A stretch of DNA of 64,000 bases from Fodinicola acaciae (lineage in GTDB: Bacteria; Actinomycetota; Actinomycetes; Mycobacteriales; HKI-0501): positions 2,979,235 to 3,043,234 of the forward strand of contig NZ_WOTN01000001.1 in NCBI RefSeq assembly GCF_010993745.1. Reading direction: 5' to 3'. The notes under the pieces are model-generated. The model was not told the DNA's origin. It saw only the letters and a program-made list of their open reading frames with translations, and ran no database searches. The translations under genes were made by a program, and so were the position numbers. This document shows, in pieces, positions 8,791 through 15,781 of this stretch. The first letter of the stretch is position 1, and every line of letters begins with the position of its first letter.

Positions 8791-9722
8791 GACGGGCCGG
8801 CCTGGTAGTGCCGCAGGAACAGCTCTTCCAGGGTCGGTGGCTGGCTGGTCAGGTCACGAATGCCGGCCGCGGCAAGCCGGCCCAGCACCGCTGACAGCTC
8901 GGTGTGATCGACCTGGCAACGAATCCGGCTACCGTCGCGGCGTACGTTGTGGACGCCGGGCCACCTTGCCGGATCGGTGGTTGGATCCGCCAGGTCCACG
9001 GACACCGATGTCCGGGTCAGGTGCCGCAGCTCGGCCAACGTGCCGGTGTCGACGGTACGGCCGTTGCGGATGATGCTGACCCGGTCGCAGAGCGCCTCGA
9101 CCTCGGCCAGGATATGGCTGGACAGCAGGACCGTACGCCCGCGGCGGCGCTCTTCGTCGATGCAGCCCCGGAACAGGTCTTCCATGAGTGGATCCAGGCC
9201 GGCCGTCGGCTCGTCGAGTAGCAGCAGCTCGGCGTCCGCGGCCAGTGCGGCGATCAGCGCGACCTTCTGCCGGTTTCCCTTGGAATAGGCGCGGCACTTC
9301 GTCCGCGGATCGAGCTCGAACCGGTCCAACAGGTCGGCCCGGCGGCGCCGGTCGAACCCGCCGCGCAGCCGGCCGAGCAGATCGATCGTCTCGCCGCCGG
9401 TCAGATTTGGCCACAACGCGACATCGCCGGGGACGTACCCGACCCGGCGGTGCAGCCGGACCGCGTCCCGCCAGGGATCCCCGTCCAACAGCCGGACCGT
9501 ACCGCCGTCCGCGCGCAACAGTCCCAGCAGGATTCGCAATGTGGTGGTCTTGCCAGCACCGTTCGGGCCAAGGAATCCGTGCACCTCGCCGCGCCGGACA
9601 CGCAGGTCGAGCCCGCCGAGCGCCTGGACCCGGCCGAATGTCTTGCGCAGCCCCTGTATTTCGATGACGTTGCCCTCGGTCGGCACGGCCCGTTCCGCGC
9701 TGGCCGGCCGCGTCGCCGTCAC
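8787..9722 (-). CDS. ABC transporter ATPase of the tetronasin-type exporter
   Basis: A 311-residue ATPase. Walker A is GPNGAGKTT (52-60) and Walker [13 protein letters not shown]; the signature loop is YSKGNRQKV rather than LSGGQ, a known quirk of the tetronasin/DrrA-like group. The C-terminal accessory domain ends [14 protein letters not shown] at 9722 is preferred, with GAGAAGG upstream. That start overlaps, as GTGA, the stop of the universal-stress-protein remnant; its own stop overlaps the permease start as ATGA. It energises export by the permease at 7186-8790. Confidence 0.88.
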   Translation of the reverse strand: MTATRPASAERAVPTEGNVIEIQGLRKTFGRVQALGGLDLRVRRGEVHGFLGPNGAGKTTTLRILLGLLRADGGTVRLLDGDPWRDAVRLHRRVGYVPGDVALWPNLTGGETIDLLGRLRGGFDRRRRADLLDRFELDPRTKCRAYSKGNRQKVALIAALAADAELLLLDEPTAGLDPLMEDLFRGCIDEERRRGRTVLLSSHILAEVEALCDRVSIIRNGRTVDTGTLAELRHLTRTSVSVDLADPTTDPARWPGVHNVRRDGSRIRCQVDHTELSAVLGRLAAAGIRDLTSQPPTLEELFLRHYQAGPS

Positions 9723-10096
9723 CGGTGCCTTCTCAGGTGGGTCGGGACGACGGCGGCCGAGCAGCTCGCTTCCCGCTTGCGGGTGTGGCTGACCGAGCCA
9801 GGGACGGGACCGGCCAGACCGCCGCGTCCACGGCTGCCAGACACCAGCAGTCGCGCGGTACGGGAAGCTTCGAGCAGCGCCGGAACGGCGAATTCCTCCA
9901 CCAGCTGCTCGGTGACCTCGATGCCAGGGAACGAAACCCGCCACGGCTCGGGCCGGCCGGCGATGGTGTCCCGCTCAGCCTGCGTGGCCGCTCGCCAGTC
10001 ACGGTAAGGAAAAGCCGCGGTGGTGGGAAGCAGGCGTGCGCTGTTCTCGCCAACGGCGGGTATGGCGCGTACGGCCACTCGGCAGGTGTTTTTCAT
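9719..10096 (-). pseudogene. Universal stress protein, truncated and divergent
   Basis: A 125-codon frame whose C-terminal half reads like the last 75 residues of an actinobacterial UspA domain: [18 protein letters not shown] then RGGLAG-x5-GSVSHT, and a final SCSAAVVP strand where functional copies have SCPVAVV. The nucleotide-binding GS-x-GRGG loop is kept, but the N-terminal Walker-like half (VDGS...) is missing. The ATG at 10096 has GGAGG 8 nt upstream and overlaps the previous frame as ATGA; the stop overlaps the ABC ATPase start as GTGA. It may still be translated as a coupling device, but not as a full Usp. Confidence 0.55.
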
Positions 10097-10395
10097 GGCG
10101 TGGCCTCCGGTGGCGTGTCGGAATCGCCGGCGCATCGCCGCTCCGCGCGGCCGATCCGCGCGAGCAGGGTCGGCATCGACTGCTCGAGGAGCAGATCGGC
10201 GTGTTCGCTCCAGCCGAGCCGTCGAAGAGCGACCTCGACGTTGAAGGTCACCGCGCCGCGGGAAATCAGGCTGAGAGGCGGTTGCTCGTCCTGTTGCGAG
10301 CGTGGCCGCATCCGCTCGATGTCTCTCATGCTGTCGACGCTAGGAGCAGCGGATTCGGCTCCGCAGAGCCGAAAGTCCCGGCACGACCGGGACAT
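10093..10395 (-). pseudogene. Fragment of an Acg-type (dormancy) nitroreductase
   Basis: A 100-codon frame whose middle reads SAAPSV and later LSLISRGAVTFNVEVALRRL followed by GWSEHADLL and LLARIG. These match the start of Acg/Rv3131-type nitroreductases (AAPSVHNTQPW..., ISCGAALFNLRLALRRLGY). The HNTQPW flavin-loop part is lost and nothing of the C-terminal two thirds remains. It lies between a DevR-like HTH remnant and a universal stress remnant, both typical partners in hypoxia/dormancy regulons, which strengthens a weak match. Confidence 0.45.
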
Positions 10396-10399
10396 TCGC

Positions 10400-10525
10400 A
10401 GCGTTGGCAGGCATGTTGGAGGCGTAGTTCTTCACGGTTTCTCCGCGATGACCATCGTCTCGGCGATCTGTCGGTTGGTCAGCCCGTCGGCGACGAAGGA
10501 GAGAATGCGCCAATGCAGAGCAGAG
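10400..10525 (-). pseudogene. DevR/DosR-like LuxR helix-turn-helix remnant, frameshifted
   Basis: The minus strand reads ILSFVADGLTNRQIAETMVI then AEK in one frame, hits TGA at about 10438, and continues after a one-base shift as TVKNYASNMPAN. Joined, this is the LuxR-type HTH of NarL/DevR response regulators (DGLTNRQIAE...AEKTVKNYVS...). A single missing A in the run GAGAAA(A)CCGTG explains the break. No receiver domain is left. The stretch from here to 10636 contains no other gene. Confidence 0.7.
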
Positions 10526-10636
10526 GCATGCCATTCCCTCGGTAACCACGTCACTACTGCGGACTCGAAGGCATCGATACGTGCACTCGCGGGTGCACGT
10601 ATCGAATCGGGCTGTCAGCTCCGTGAGGACCCGGGC

Positions 10637-11353
10637 TTACGAGCCTTCCACGAAGAGCGCGGCGTTCTGGCGTTCGAGTGCCTTGGAAACTCCGTCGTAC
10701 CAACCCTCGGCGACGGACGCCGCCAGCGGGTCGGGGAAGATGTCCTCCTCACCTTTCTCCACTCCGTCGAGAATGGCCCGCGCGACGGAATCGGGAGCCG
10801 CCTTGGATAGTTCGAGGCCTTTGGTCATGTCGGTGTCGACCGGTCCGCCAAGGACGGCGTGGACTCGTACGCCTCGGCCGGCCAACAGTGCGCGGGCTGA
10901 CTGCGAGAGGGACAGCGCGGCCGCCTTCGAGATCGAGTACGTCGGCATGAGCGGCACCGACGCGACGGCCGCGAGCGAGAGGATGTTGACGATCGCTCCC
11001 CCGGAATTCATCAGCAACGGCAGGAAAGCCTGTGTCACGGCGTACGTGCCGAACAGGTTGACGGCGAGCTGACGTTCGAGCCCGGCGCGGTCGGTCAGGT
11101 CACCGTAGACCGCCAGGCCGGCGTTGTTGACCAGGATGTCCAGCGACGGGACGTGCCTGGCGGCAGCCTGGATCTGCTCCGTGCTGGTCACGTCCAAGCG
11201 CAGCGCCGTGACGCGCTCGCCGGGGTGGGTCAGCGACCGCCGCGTGCCGGCGTATACCTGCTTTGCGCCTCTGGCCAGCGCTTCTTCGACCAGAGCCCGT
11301 CCGATGCCGCGGTTGGCACCGGTCACCAGAACGGTTTTGTCCGCGATTGACAT
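10637..11353 (-). CDS. SDR-family NAD(P)-dependent oxidoreductase
   Basis: A 238-residue classical short-chain dehydrogenase/reductase. The cofactor motif TGANRGIG is at 11-18, the NNAG structural motif at 76-79, and the catalytic Ser126, Tyr139 and Lys143 appear as ILSLAA...YSISK. The Asp54 region LRLDVTS fits the adenine pocket. The ATG at 11353 has an excellent AGGAGG 6 nt before; a longer frame to 11533 is not needed. It is divergent from an ECF sigma factor gene, which may control it. The substrate cannot be read from sequence. Confidence 0.9.
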   Translation of the reverse strand: MSIADKTVLVTGANRGIGRALVEEALARGAKQVYAGTRRSLTHPGERVTALRLDVTSTEQIQAAARHVPSLDILVNNAGLAVYGDLTDRAGLERQLAVNLFGTYAVTQAFLPLLMNSGGAIVNILSLAAVASVPLMPTYSISKAAALSLSQSARALLAGRGVRVHAVLGGPVDTDMTKGLELSKAAPDSVARAILDGVEKGEEDIFPDPLAASVAEGWYDGVSKALERQNAALFVEGS

Positions 11354-11380
11354 GCGTCCTCCTAGGAATGCGGCCCAGGC

Positions 11381-11402
11381 TGTCCGAGCCGCCGTTCGGA
11401 CA
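11381..11402. promoter_or_regulatory. Inverted repeat between SDR and ECF sigma genes
   Basis: TGTCCGA (11381-11387) and TCGGACA (11396-11402) form a perfect 7-bp inverted repeat with an 8-nt centre, just upstream of the SDR ribosome binding site. The half-site words are the same as in the 1002-1053 operators but face the other way, so it may be an mRNA hairpin rather than the same operator. Confidence 0.4.
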
Positions 11403-11504
11403 GACGCGAAGCGGCCGCGAAACTGGGCCTCGGCGGAGCGCCAAGTCCGTGCCTTGGCCGGCGTCCATACTTCGTACGCACACGGCGGGAGAGGGGTAAG
11501 GCGA

Positions 11505-12518
11505 GTGAGGACGGCCCACACGGACCTGATCACCCAGGCGCGCGCGGGGGACGGCGACGCGTTCCGGCAGCTGACCGAGCCATACCGGCGGGAACTACAC
11601 GTGCACTGCTATCGGATGCTCGGCTCCTTCCAGGACGCGGAGGACGCACTCCAGGACACGTTTCTGTCCGCCTGGCAGGCAATCGCGAGGTTCCAGGAAC
11701 GTGCCTCGATCCGCACCTGGCTCTACCGGATCGCCACCAACCGGTGCCTGGACACGCTCCGCTCGGCGAGCCGTCGTCCGGCTGAACCGTGGGACCTCAC
11801 CGAGATCGAGCCGCCTTCGCCGAGCCGGCTCGGCGAGGTCGCCTGGCTCGAACCCTTTCCCGACGCACTCCTTGACGGCGCGGTCGGCTCGCCGCCAGGC
11901 CCGGCGGCTCGGTACGAGCAGACCGAGGCCATCTCGCTGGCCTTCGTGGCCGCGCTGCAGGTCCTGCCGACCCGCCAACTGGCCGTACTCATCCTGCGTG
12001 ACGTGCTCGGCTATCCCGCCAAAGAAGTCGCCGCCATGCTCGACACGACGGTCGAATCGGTCACCAGCGCTCTCAAACGTGCTCGTGCCGGGCTGCACCG
12101 CCGCCTGGCGCCTGACGCCGATCACGAACCGCCTCCCGCGCCGGGCTCACCGACCGAGCAGGCGCTCGTCACGAGGTTCACCAAGGCGTACGCGTCCGGT
12201 GACATCGACGGCTTGCTCGCCTTGCTGACAGACGACGCCGTCGTCTCCATGCCGCCGATCCCGCTCGAATACCACGGTCGCAAGGACGTCACCCGCTTCT
12301 ACACCACCGTCCTTCGGCCGGGCTGGACATACGACTTCGTGCCGACGCGGGCCAACGGCCAACCAGCGCTCGGAACCTATGTGCACACCCCGACCGGCTT
12401 ACGTCACGGAATCGGCCTGGTCGTCCTCACCCTGAGCGGCGACCGGATCTCGGCCATCACCCGTTTCGACGCCGGCGTGCTTGCGTCTTTCGGCCTGCCG
12501 TCGGCACTCGCGAAGTGA
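11505..12518 (+). CDS. ECF sigma factor with SnoaL-like C-terminal domain (SigG/SigX5 type)
   Basis: 337 residues. Sigma region 2 is at about 8-75 (CYRMLGSFQDAEDALQDTFL), region 4 at about 140-195 (LPTRQLAVLILRDVLGYPAK, EVAAMLDTTVESVTSALKRA). A SnoaL/NTF2-like domain of about 125 residues follows (VTRFTKAYASGDIDGLLALL, DDAVVSMPPIP). This is the TIGR02960-like group, in which the extra domain replaces a separate anti-sigma factor. GTG at 11505 follows GAGAGGGGTAAGG. It is divergent from an SDR gene, a frequent kind of partner for sigma factors with this tail. The signal is unknown. Confidence 0.88.
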   Translation: MRTAHTDLITQARAGDGDAFRQLTEPYRRELHVHCYRMLGSFQDAEDALQDTFLSAWQAIARFQERASIRTWLYRIATNRCLDTLRSASRRPAEPWDLTEIEPPSPSRLGEVAWLEPFPDALLDGAVGSPPGPAARYEQTEAISLAFVAALQVLPTRQLAVLILRDVLGYPAKEVAAMLDTTVESVTSALKRARAGLHRRLAPDADHEPPPAPGSPTEQALVTRFTKAYASGDIDGLLALLTDDAVVSMPPIPLEYHGRKDVTRFYTTVLRPGWTYDFVPTRANGQPALGTYVHTPTGLRHGIGLVVLTLSGDRISAITRFDAGVLASFGLPSALAK

Positions 12519-12584
12519 ACCCCGGTCAAGCCCGGCAACGGGACTCCGCCTGATCGACAACCAGCATATTCCGGAAGGATCCAA

Positions 12585-12880
12585 ATGCCTGTCACTTACC
12601 TCGACGGGCTCGAAGGCCTCGGCGTCGACGGAAAACCAGCCTGGTCAAGCGAATCTACGACGCGCTTCACCGGGCCCATCCGTTCCCGGACGAGGTCCGG
12701 ATCGAAGTCAGGCGTACGATGCTCATGGAGCTCAACGACGCGGTCGTCGACGCGTATCGGCTGTCGAAGTTCATGATTTTCATCAACGAGTATCCGCTCG
12801 ACCGGGTGGCATTCGAAGGAGCCATTCACGCCGACAACGCACAACGCGTCGAAGACCAAAAAGAAGTCTATGGCAGGTAA
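12585..12880 (+). pseudogene. Tautomerase-family gene, frameshifted and internally shortened
   Basis: The start reads MPVTYLDGLEGLGVDGK; one base is missing in the A-run near 12632, after which another frame reads TSLVKRIYDALHRAHPFPDE then VRRTMLMELNDAVVDAYRLS, KFMIFINEYPLDRVAFEGAI and HADNAQRVEDQKEVYGR to a stop at 12880. Pro after the initiator Met and the repeated (V)KR/RR-helix pattern suggest the 4-oxalocrotonate tautomerase superfamily with two fused modules. The join FPDEVRI-EVRRTM looks like a deletion of the first module's end. Family assignment is from memory; the frameshift is directly visible. Confidence 0.55.
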
Positions 12881-12883
12881 AAC

Positions 12884-13137
12884 GGGAAGACCTGTCCTCC
12901 AGTGACCGTACGTACCTGCATCGCTTCCTGCCATGGGACCAGATCACCGACATCACCGTTCGTGAGAGCCAGGTCAATGGCGGCCTCCGCAAGCACGCCG
13001 TCGTCCACCGTGCCACCGGCCGACCGATCGTCCTGCCAGGCCTGCGCGCCTATCGAGGAGAAGGCGCGGCGTGGGACGAGTTCGACGTACACTTCAACGT
13101 CCTCAGCGATTGTCGGCGGCAGGCCAAAGCGATGTGA
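12884..13137 (+). pseudogene. Fragment of a bacterial PH-domain protein
   Basis: After the tautomerase stop, another frame reads LPWDQITDITVRESQVNGG, then LRKHAVVHRATGRPIVLPGL, WDEFDVHFNVLSDCRRQAKAM and stops at 13137. The order (LPW-x-x-I, hydrophobic strand, LPGL, WD, terminal helix) parallels the PH-like part of the intact gene at 13339 (LGWRDVQAIEV ... YVLPRM ... WDRVHQLRRQW). No start codon with a ribosome site and no membrane segment precede it, so this is probably a 5'-truncated paralogue. The 200 bp after it hold nothing recognisable. Confidence 0.45.
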
Positions 13138-13338
13138 CGCCGACCGCGCGGAGCGGAGACGTCGGCTCGGATCACGGCGACGACTCAACGGTCCGCCGGC
13201 TGATCCGCCAGTGGCGTGTCTCCAGGACGGCGCGCCGCACCGCTGGATCCCGCTCGACACGGGGACCGGTCCCGGCGCGACGGGATTATCGTTGGCGGGG
13301 GCTAAAAGGTGAAAAATAGGAGAGGGGACACGTCGGAA

Positions 13339-14127
13339 ATGGCCGCGTACTGGTATCAACGTCCGGCGTACGCTCGTCTCCTGGCCGTTTGTACGTGCGG
13401 CACTGTGCCATTGCCGATGATCCTCGCGTTTTCCGCGGCATCACTACCAGGCAAGCTGGTCATTGTCGCCGTCGCCGGCCTCGGCGGCATTGTCGCGTTC
13501 GGTACACTTTTCGCGTACGGGAAGGCATGTGCAGTGGTGGTGACGGCGGATCATTTGGTGATCCGGAGCCCCTTCCGTGTGCACATGCTCGGCTGGCGTG
13601 ACGTACAGGCAATCGAGGTCGTCCCGGACGCTCGGTGGCCTTTCCCGCTGAATATGGCCGAGGTCGTCGTGCGTGTATATGATGCGCAGGGCCAGTCGTA
13701 CGTCCTCCCGCGCATGACAGCGGCGTTCCGACGAGTCCGGTGGGACAGGGTGCACCAACTACGCCGGCAGTGGCAGTCCAACCGAGGGCCAGACTGGGTG
13801 CCGCTGGCATCAACAGCCGCCGCGATCGAACGCGAGAGCAGAAATCCCATTGCGGCTACGACATTCGCACTCGTCGCCGCCGGGGTCACCGGGCTGGTAT
13901 TCCTGGTGGTAGTTGTCGGCATTCTGGTCGTTGCCGTCTTGCTGTTTTCGGCGTCGCCACCGGACAGCGTCTTTGGCGTAGTGTCGGCGCTGTTGACGAG
14001 CACGCAGCTGTGGTCGGCTCCAGCCTATGCGGCGGTTTTCGTCACCACGTTGATCATCGTCGCGCTGTTTCGGCGATTCCGGTCGCGACACGCATTAGCC
14101 GGGCCAACGGACCACCGCCGCTCCTGA
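13339..14127 (+). CDS. Membrane protein with central PH-like domain
   Basis: 262 residues from the ATG at 13339, which has AGGAGAGGGG 10 nt before; a GTG at 13309 is an alternative start (272 residues). Two helices at about 15-65 (LAVCTCGTVPLPMILAF, KLVIVAVAGLGGIVAFGTL) are followed by a PH-like domain (VTADHLVIRSPFRVHMLGW through WDRVHQLRRQW) and two C-terminal helices. The topology puts the PH domain in the cytoplasm. Such proteins are common and uncharacterised in actinomycetes. The fragment just upstream looks like a paralogue. Confidence 0.65.
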   Translation: MAAYWYQRPAYARLLAVCTCGTVPLPMILAFSAASLPGKLVIVAVAGLGGIVAFGTLFAYGKACAVVVTADHLVIRSPFRVHMLGWRDVQAIEVVPDARWPFPLNMAEVVVRVYDAQGQSYVLPRMTAAFRRVRWDRVHQLRRQWQSNRGPDWVPLASTAAAIERESRNPIAATTFALVAAGVTGLVFLVVVVGILVVAVLLFSASPPDSVFGVVSALLTSTQLWSAPAYAAVFVTTLIIVALFRRFRSRHALAGPTDHRRS

Positions 14128-14230
14128 CTCCTCGCGGCTAGGTCGATTGACCGCACACGCCAGACCGGACGATCGTCGCGCCGACCGTCATTCACCGGCG
14201 CCGAACCTGGCGAGATCGTACGCGCCGACA

Positions 14231-14839
14231 TCACTCGACCTGCGACATGATCGCCAGTGGATGGCCGTCCGGATCGGCGAAAAACGCCATCCACTCCTCC
14301 AATCCGGAATCGTGCCGGAAAATCATGTGCGGAGCGTGGGTGAACTCGATGCCGCGCTCACGCAGCTCGTCGTACGCGGCCCGGATGTCGCCGACCCGGA
14401 AGTAGAGCACCGACTGCTCGCCTTTTGGTTCCTCGGCCTGGCTGAGGAAAAGCCGCGTGCCGGCACAGTCGAAGAATGCCAGATCGCCGAAGGTGAACAG
14501 ATGCGGCAGGCCAAGCACCTCGCCGTACCACTTGACCGCACGCGGGATGTCTGTGACCGTACGGGAAATCTGACCCAACTCGCCGATCATCGCCGTTCCT
14601 CCTCCAGGCTTTCGCAACGCACTGCCGGCCGGAACGCCGCGCCACGCACGCAGCGCCGCGCGGTCCGCCACGCCGAGCTTGCGAACTGCGTTCGCGACGT
14701 GGAACTTCACCGCGTCCAGGCTGATGCCGCGGCGGACCGCGATCTGCCGGTTGGTCAGGCCGTGCCGTACGGCGTCGACCGTCCGCCACTCCGCCGGCGT
14801 CAACACGTCGGGGTGCGCCGGCCGGCCGCGCTTGCTCAC
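14231..14839 (-). CDS. LuxR-type HTH fused to a VOC/glyoxalase domain
   Basis: About 202 residues in two domains. Residues about 10-70 are a LuxR/NarL helix-turn-helix (LTPAEWRTVDAVRHGLTNRQ, IAVRRGISLDAVKFHVANAV). Residues about 85-200 are a vicinal-oxygen-chelate domain (MIGELGQISRTVTDIPRAVK, WYGEVLGLPHLFTF, FFADPDGHPLAIMSQ), ending in the usual DPDGHPL strand with a metal-site Glu. The GTG at 14839 is the likely start; no Shine-Dalgarno is seen, and TATCTT lies upstream, so leaderless initiation is possible. An enzyme-like domain coupled to a DNA-binding domain suggests a ligand-sensing regulator. It is divergent from a STAS gene. Confidence 0.8.
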   Translation of the reverse strand: MSKRGRPAHPDVLTPAEWRTVDAVRHGLTNRQIAVRRGISLDAVKFHVANAVRKLGVADRAALRAWRGVPAGSALRKPGGGTAMIGELGQISRTVTDIPRAVKWYGEVLGLPHLFTFGDLAFFDCAGTRLFLSQAEEPKGEQSVLYFRVGDIRAAYDELRERGIEFTHAPHMIFRHDSGLEEWMAFFADPDGHPLAIMSQVE

Positions 14840-14898
14840 GACAGCCAAGATAGCGCCGGACGCGCCGAATTACCCTCCCCCTACCACCGGAGCTGGCC

Positions 14899-14944
14899 GT
14901 CCTTTATGGACCGGAACAGCCAACCGGCCCGGTCCATAAAGGAC
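14899..14944. promoter_or_regulatory. Large inverted repeat between HTH-VOC and STAS genes
   Basis: A perfect 16-bp inverted repeat (14899-14914 with 14929-14944) with a 14-nt centre lies between the divergent starts. Each arm is itself a small dyad (GTCC-TTTAT-GGAC on the left, GGTCC-ATAAA-GGACC on the right), so it can be read as two operator half-pairs 32 bp apart. This fits cooperative binding by a dimeric LuxR-type regulator, most simply the HTH-VOC protein itself. Confidence 0.6.
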
Positions 14945-14989
14945 CTTCGGCCCGAGTTTTCCCATCGCCATCGTCATAGTGTGCGAACC

Positions 14990-15391
14990 ATGCCGGACCT
15001 CCTGTCTCCCGCTCGGCGGTCGCGGACCTGGACGAGCACCGACAACGCCGTCCTGGTCCGACTGTGGACGCTGGCCGGAACACCGGTCGTACGGATGCAC
15101 GGCCGCCTCGGCACCGCGGCGGCCGCGCCGGCCCGTTCGGCGATGGAGGCCGCGTTGGCTTACCGCCGCAGGACGATCGTCCTCGACCTCGGTGACTGCT
15201 CGCATGAGGACCGCACCGCGCGAACGCTCATCCTGATGATGCGACGGCACGCCGAACGACACGGCGTGCGACTTCAACTCGCCGGCGCCTCGTCCGAGCT
15301 GGTCGCGGAGTTGACACGCTCCGGCCTGTACGGACTGTTCGACTGGTCGGACGGCACAAACGAGACCAATACTGTTCGCAGCGAAATCTAA
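14990..15391 (+). CDS. STAS-domain protein, anti-sigma factor antagonist type
   Basis: 133 residues. The STAS fold is visible as VVRMHGRLGTAAAAPARSAM then ALAYRRRTIVLDLGDCSHED and LILMMRRHAERHGVRLQLAG. In canonical antagonists the DLSG/DLxxV loop carries the phosphorylated Ser; here the loop is DLGDCSHED, with a candidate Ser one turn on. ATG at 14990 has no clear Shine-Dalgarno; CATAGT ends 9 nt before, so the message may be leaderless. No anti-sigma kinase gene is nearby, so the partner is unknown. It is divergent from the HTH-VOC gene and shares its operator region. Confidence 0.7.
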   Translation: MPDLLSPARRSRTWTSTDNAVLVRLWTLAGTPVVRMHGRLGTAAAAPARSAMEAALAYRRRTIVLDLGDCSHEDRTARTLILMMRRHAERHGVRLQLAGASSELVAELTRSGLYGLFDWSDGTNETNTVRSEI

Positions 15392-15429
15392 ATCCAGCCT
15401 CCGCCACACGCGTAAAGGACGATCACCGA

Positions 15430-15660
15430 CCGCGACCCAGACTTCGTCGGCGGAGAGCGTGATCCGGTGGAGCTATGCCGGAGTATGCGCGGCAACCAGG
15501 TCGGTGATCCGGCTTCAGATCTCGGATCTCGTCAGTCAGCTCACAAATCCGGTGAGCCACGTACCGCTGGGGTCGGCGACGATCCGTACGGTCCTGAGTC
15601 GGTTGCTCGCCAGCGCTCAGGCGTTGATGGCCGATGCCTTGGCCAGCTTGAACATTTCGC
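15430..15660 (-). pseudogene. Probable IS110-type transposase remnant
   Basis: On the minus strand one frame reads QRYVAHRICELTDEIRDLK; after a one-base shift the next words are RITDLVAAHTPA. The combined text resembles the coiled helix of IS110-family transposases between the DEDD catalytic part and the C-terminal Tnp20-like domain (RIxxLTDEIxxLxxxITxLVxxxAPxLL). No inverted repeats, target duplication or catalytic motif remain. This is the only content I can name in the gap between the STAS gene and mgtA. Confidence 0.35.
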
Positions 15661-15694
15661 CTGGCCAGACACGACGGCGGGAGGCCACTCACTT

Positions 15695-15728
15695 GGCGTG
15701 GTCAGGGACCGGAGTCCCTGACCACGCC
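15695..15728. terminator. 15-bp perfect hairpin upstream of mgtA
   Basis: GGCGTGGTCAGGGAC (15695-15709) pairs perfectly with 15714-15728 around the tetraloop CGGA. There is no U-tract. It lies 300 bp past the STAS gene and 53 bp before mgtA, so it could end either the STAS transcript or antisense transcription. An attenuator role in the mgtA leader cannot be excluded. Confidence 0.7.
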
Positions 15729-15781
15729 GGCCATTGGTCGGTGGCGCCGCTGTCGCCGGTGCGTGACGGTACGAGCATGGT

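Noticed and set aside
12481-13137. A continuous 218-codon frame across the tautomerase and PH scars
   Set aside because: It is open only by chance; its first 130 residues are shifted readings of the ECF 3' end and the tautomerase gene, and only the last 80 codons look real.
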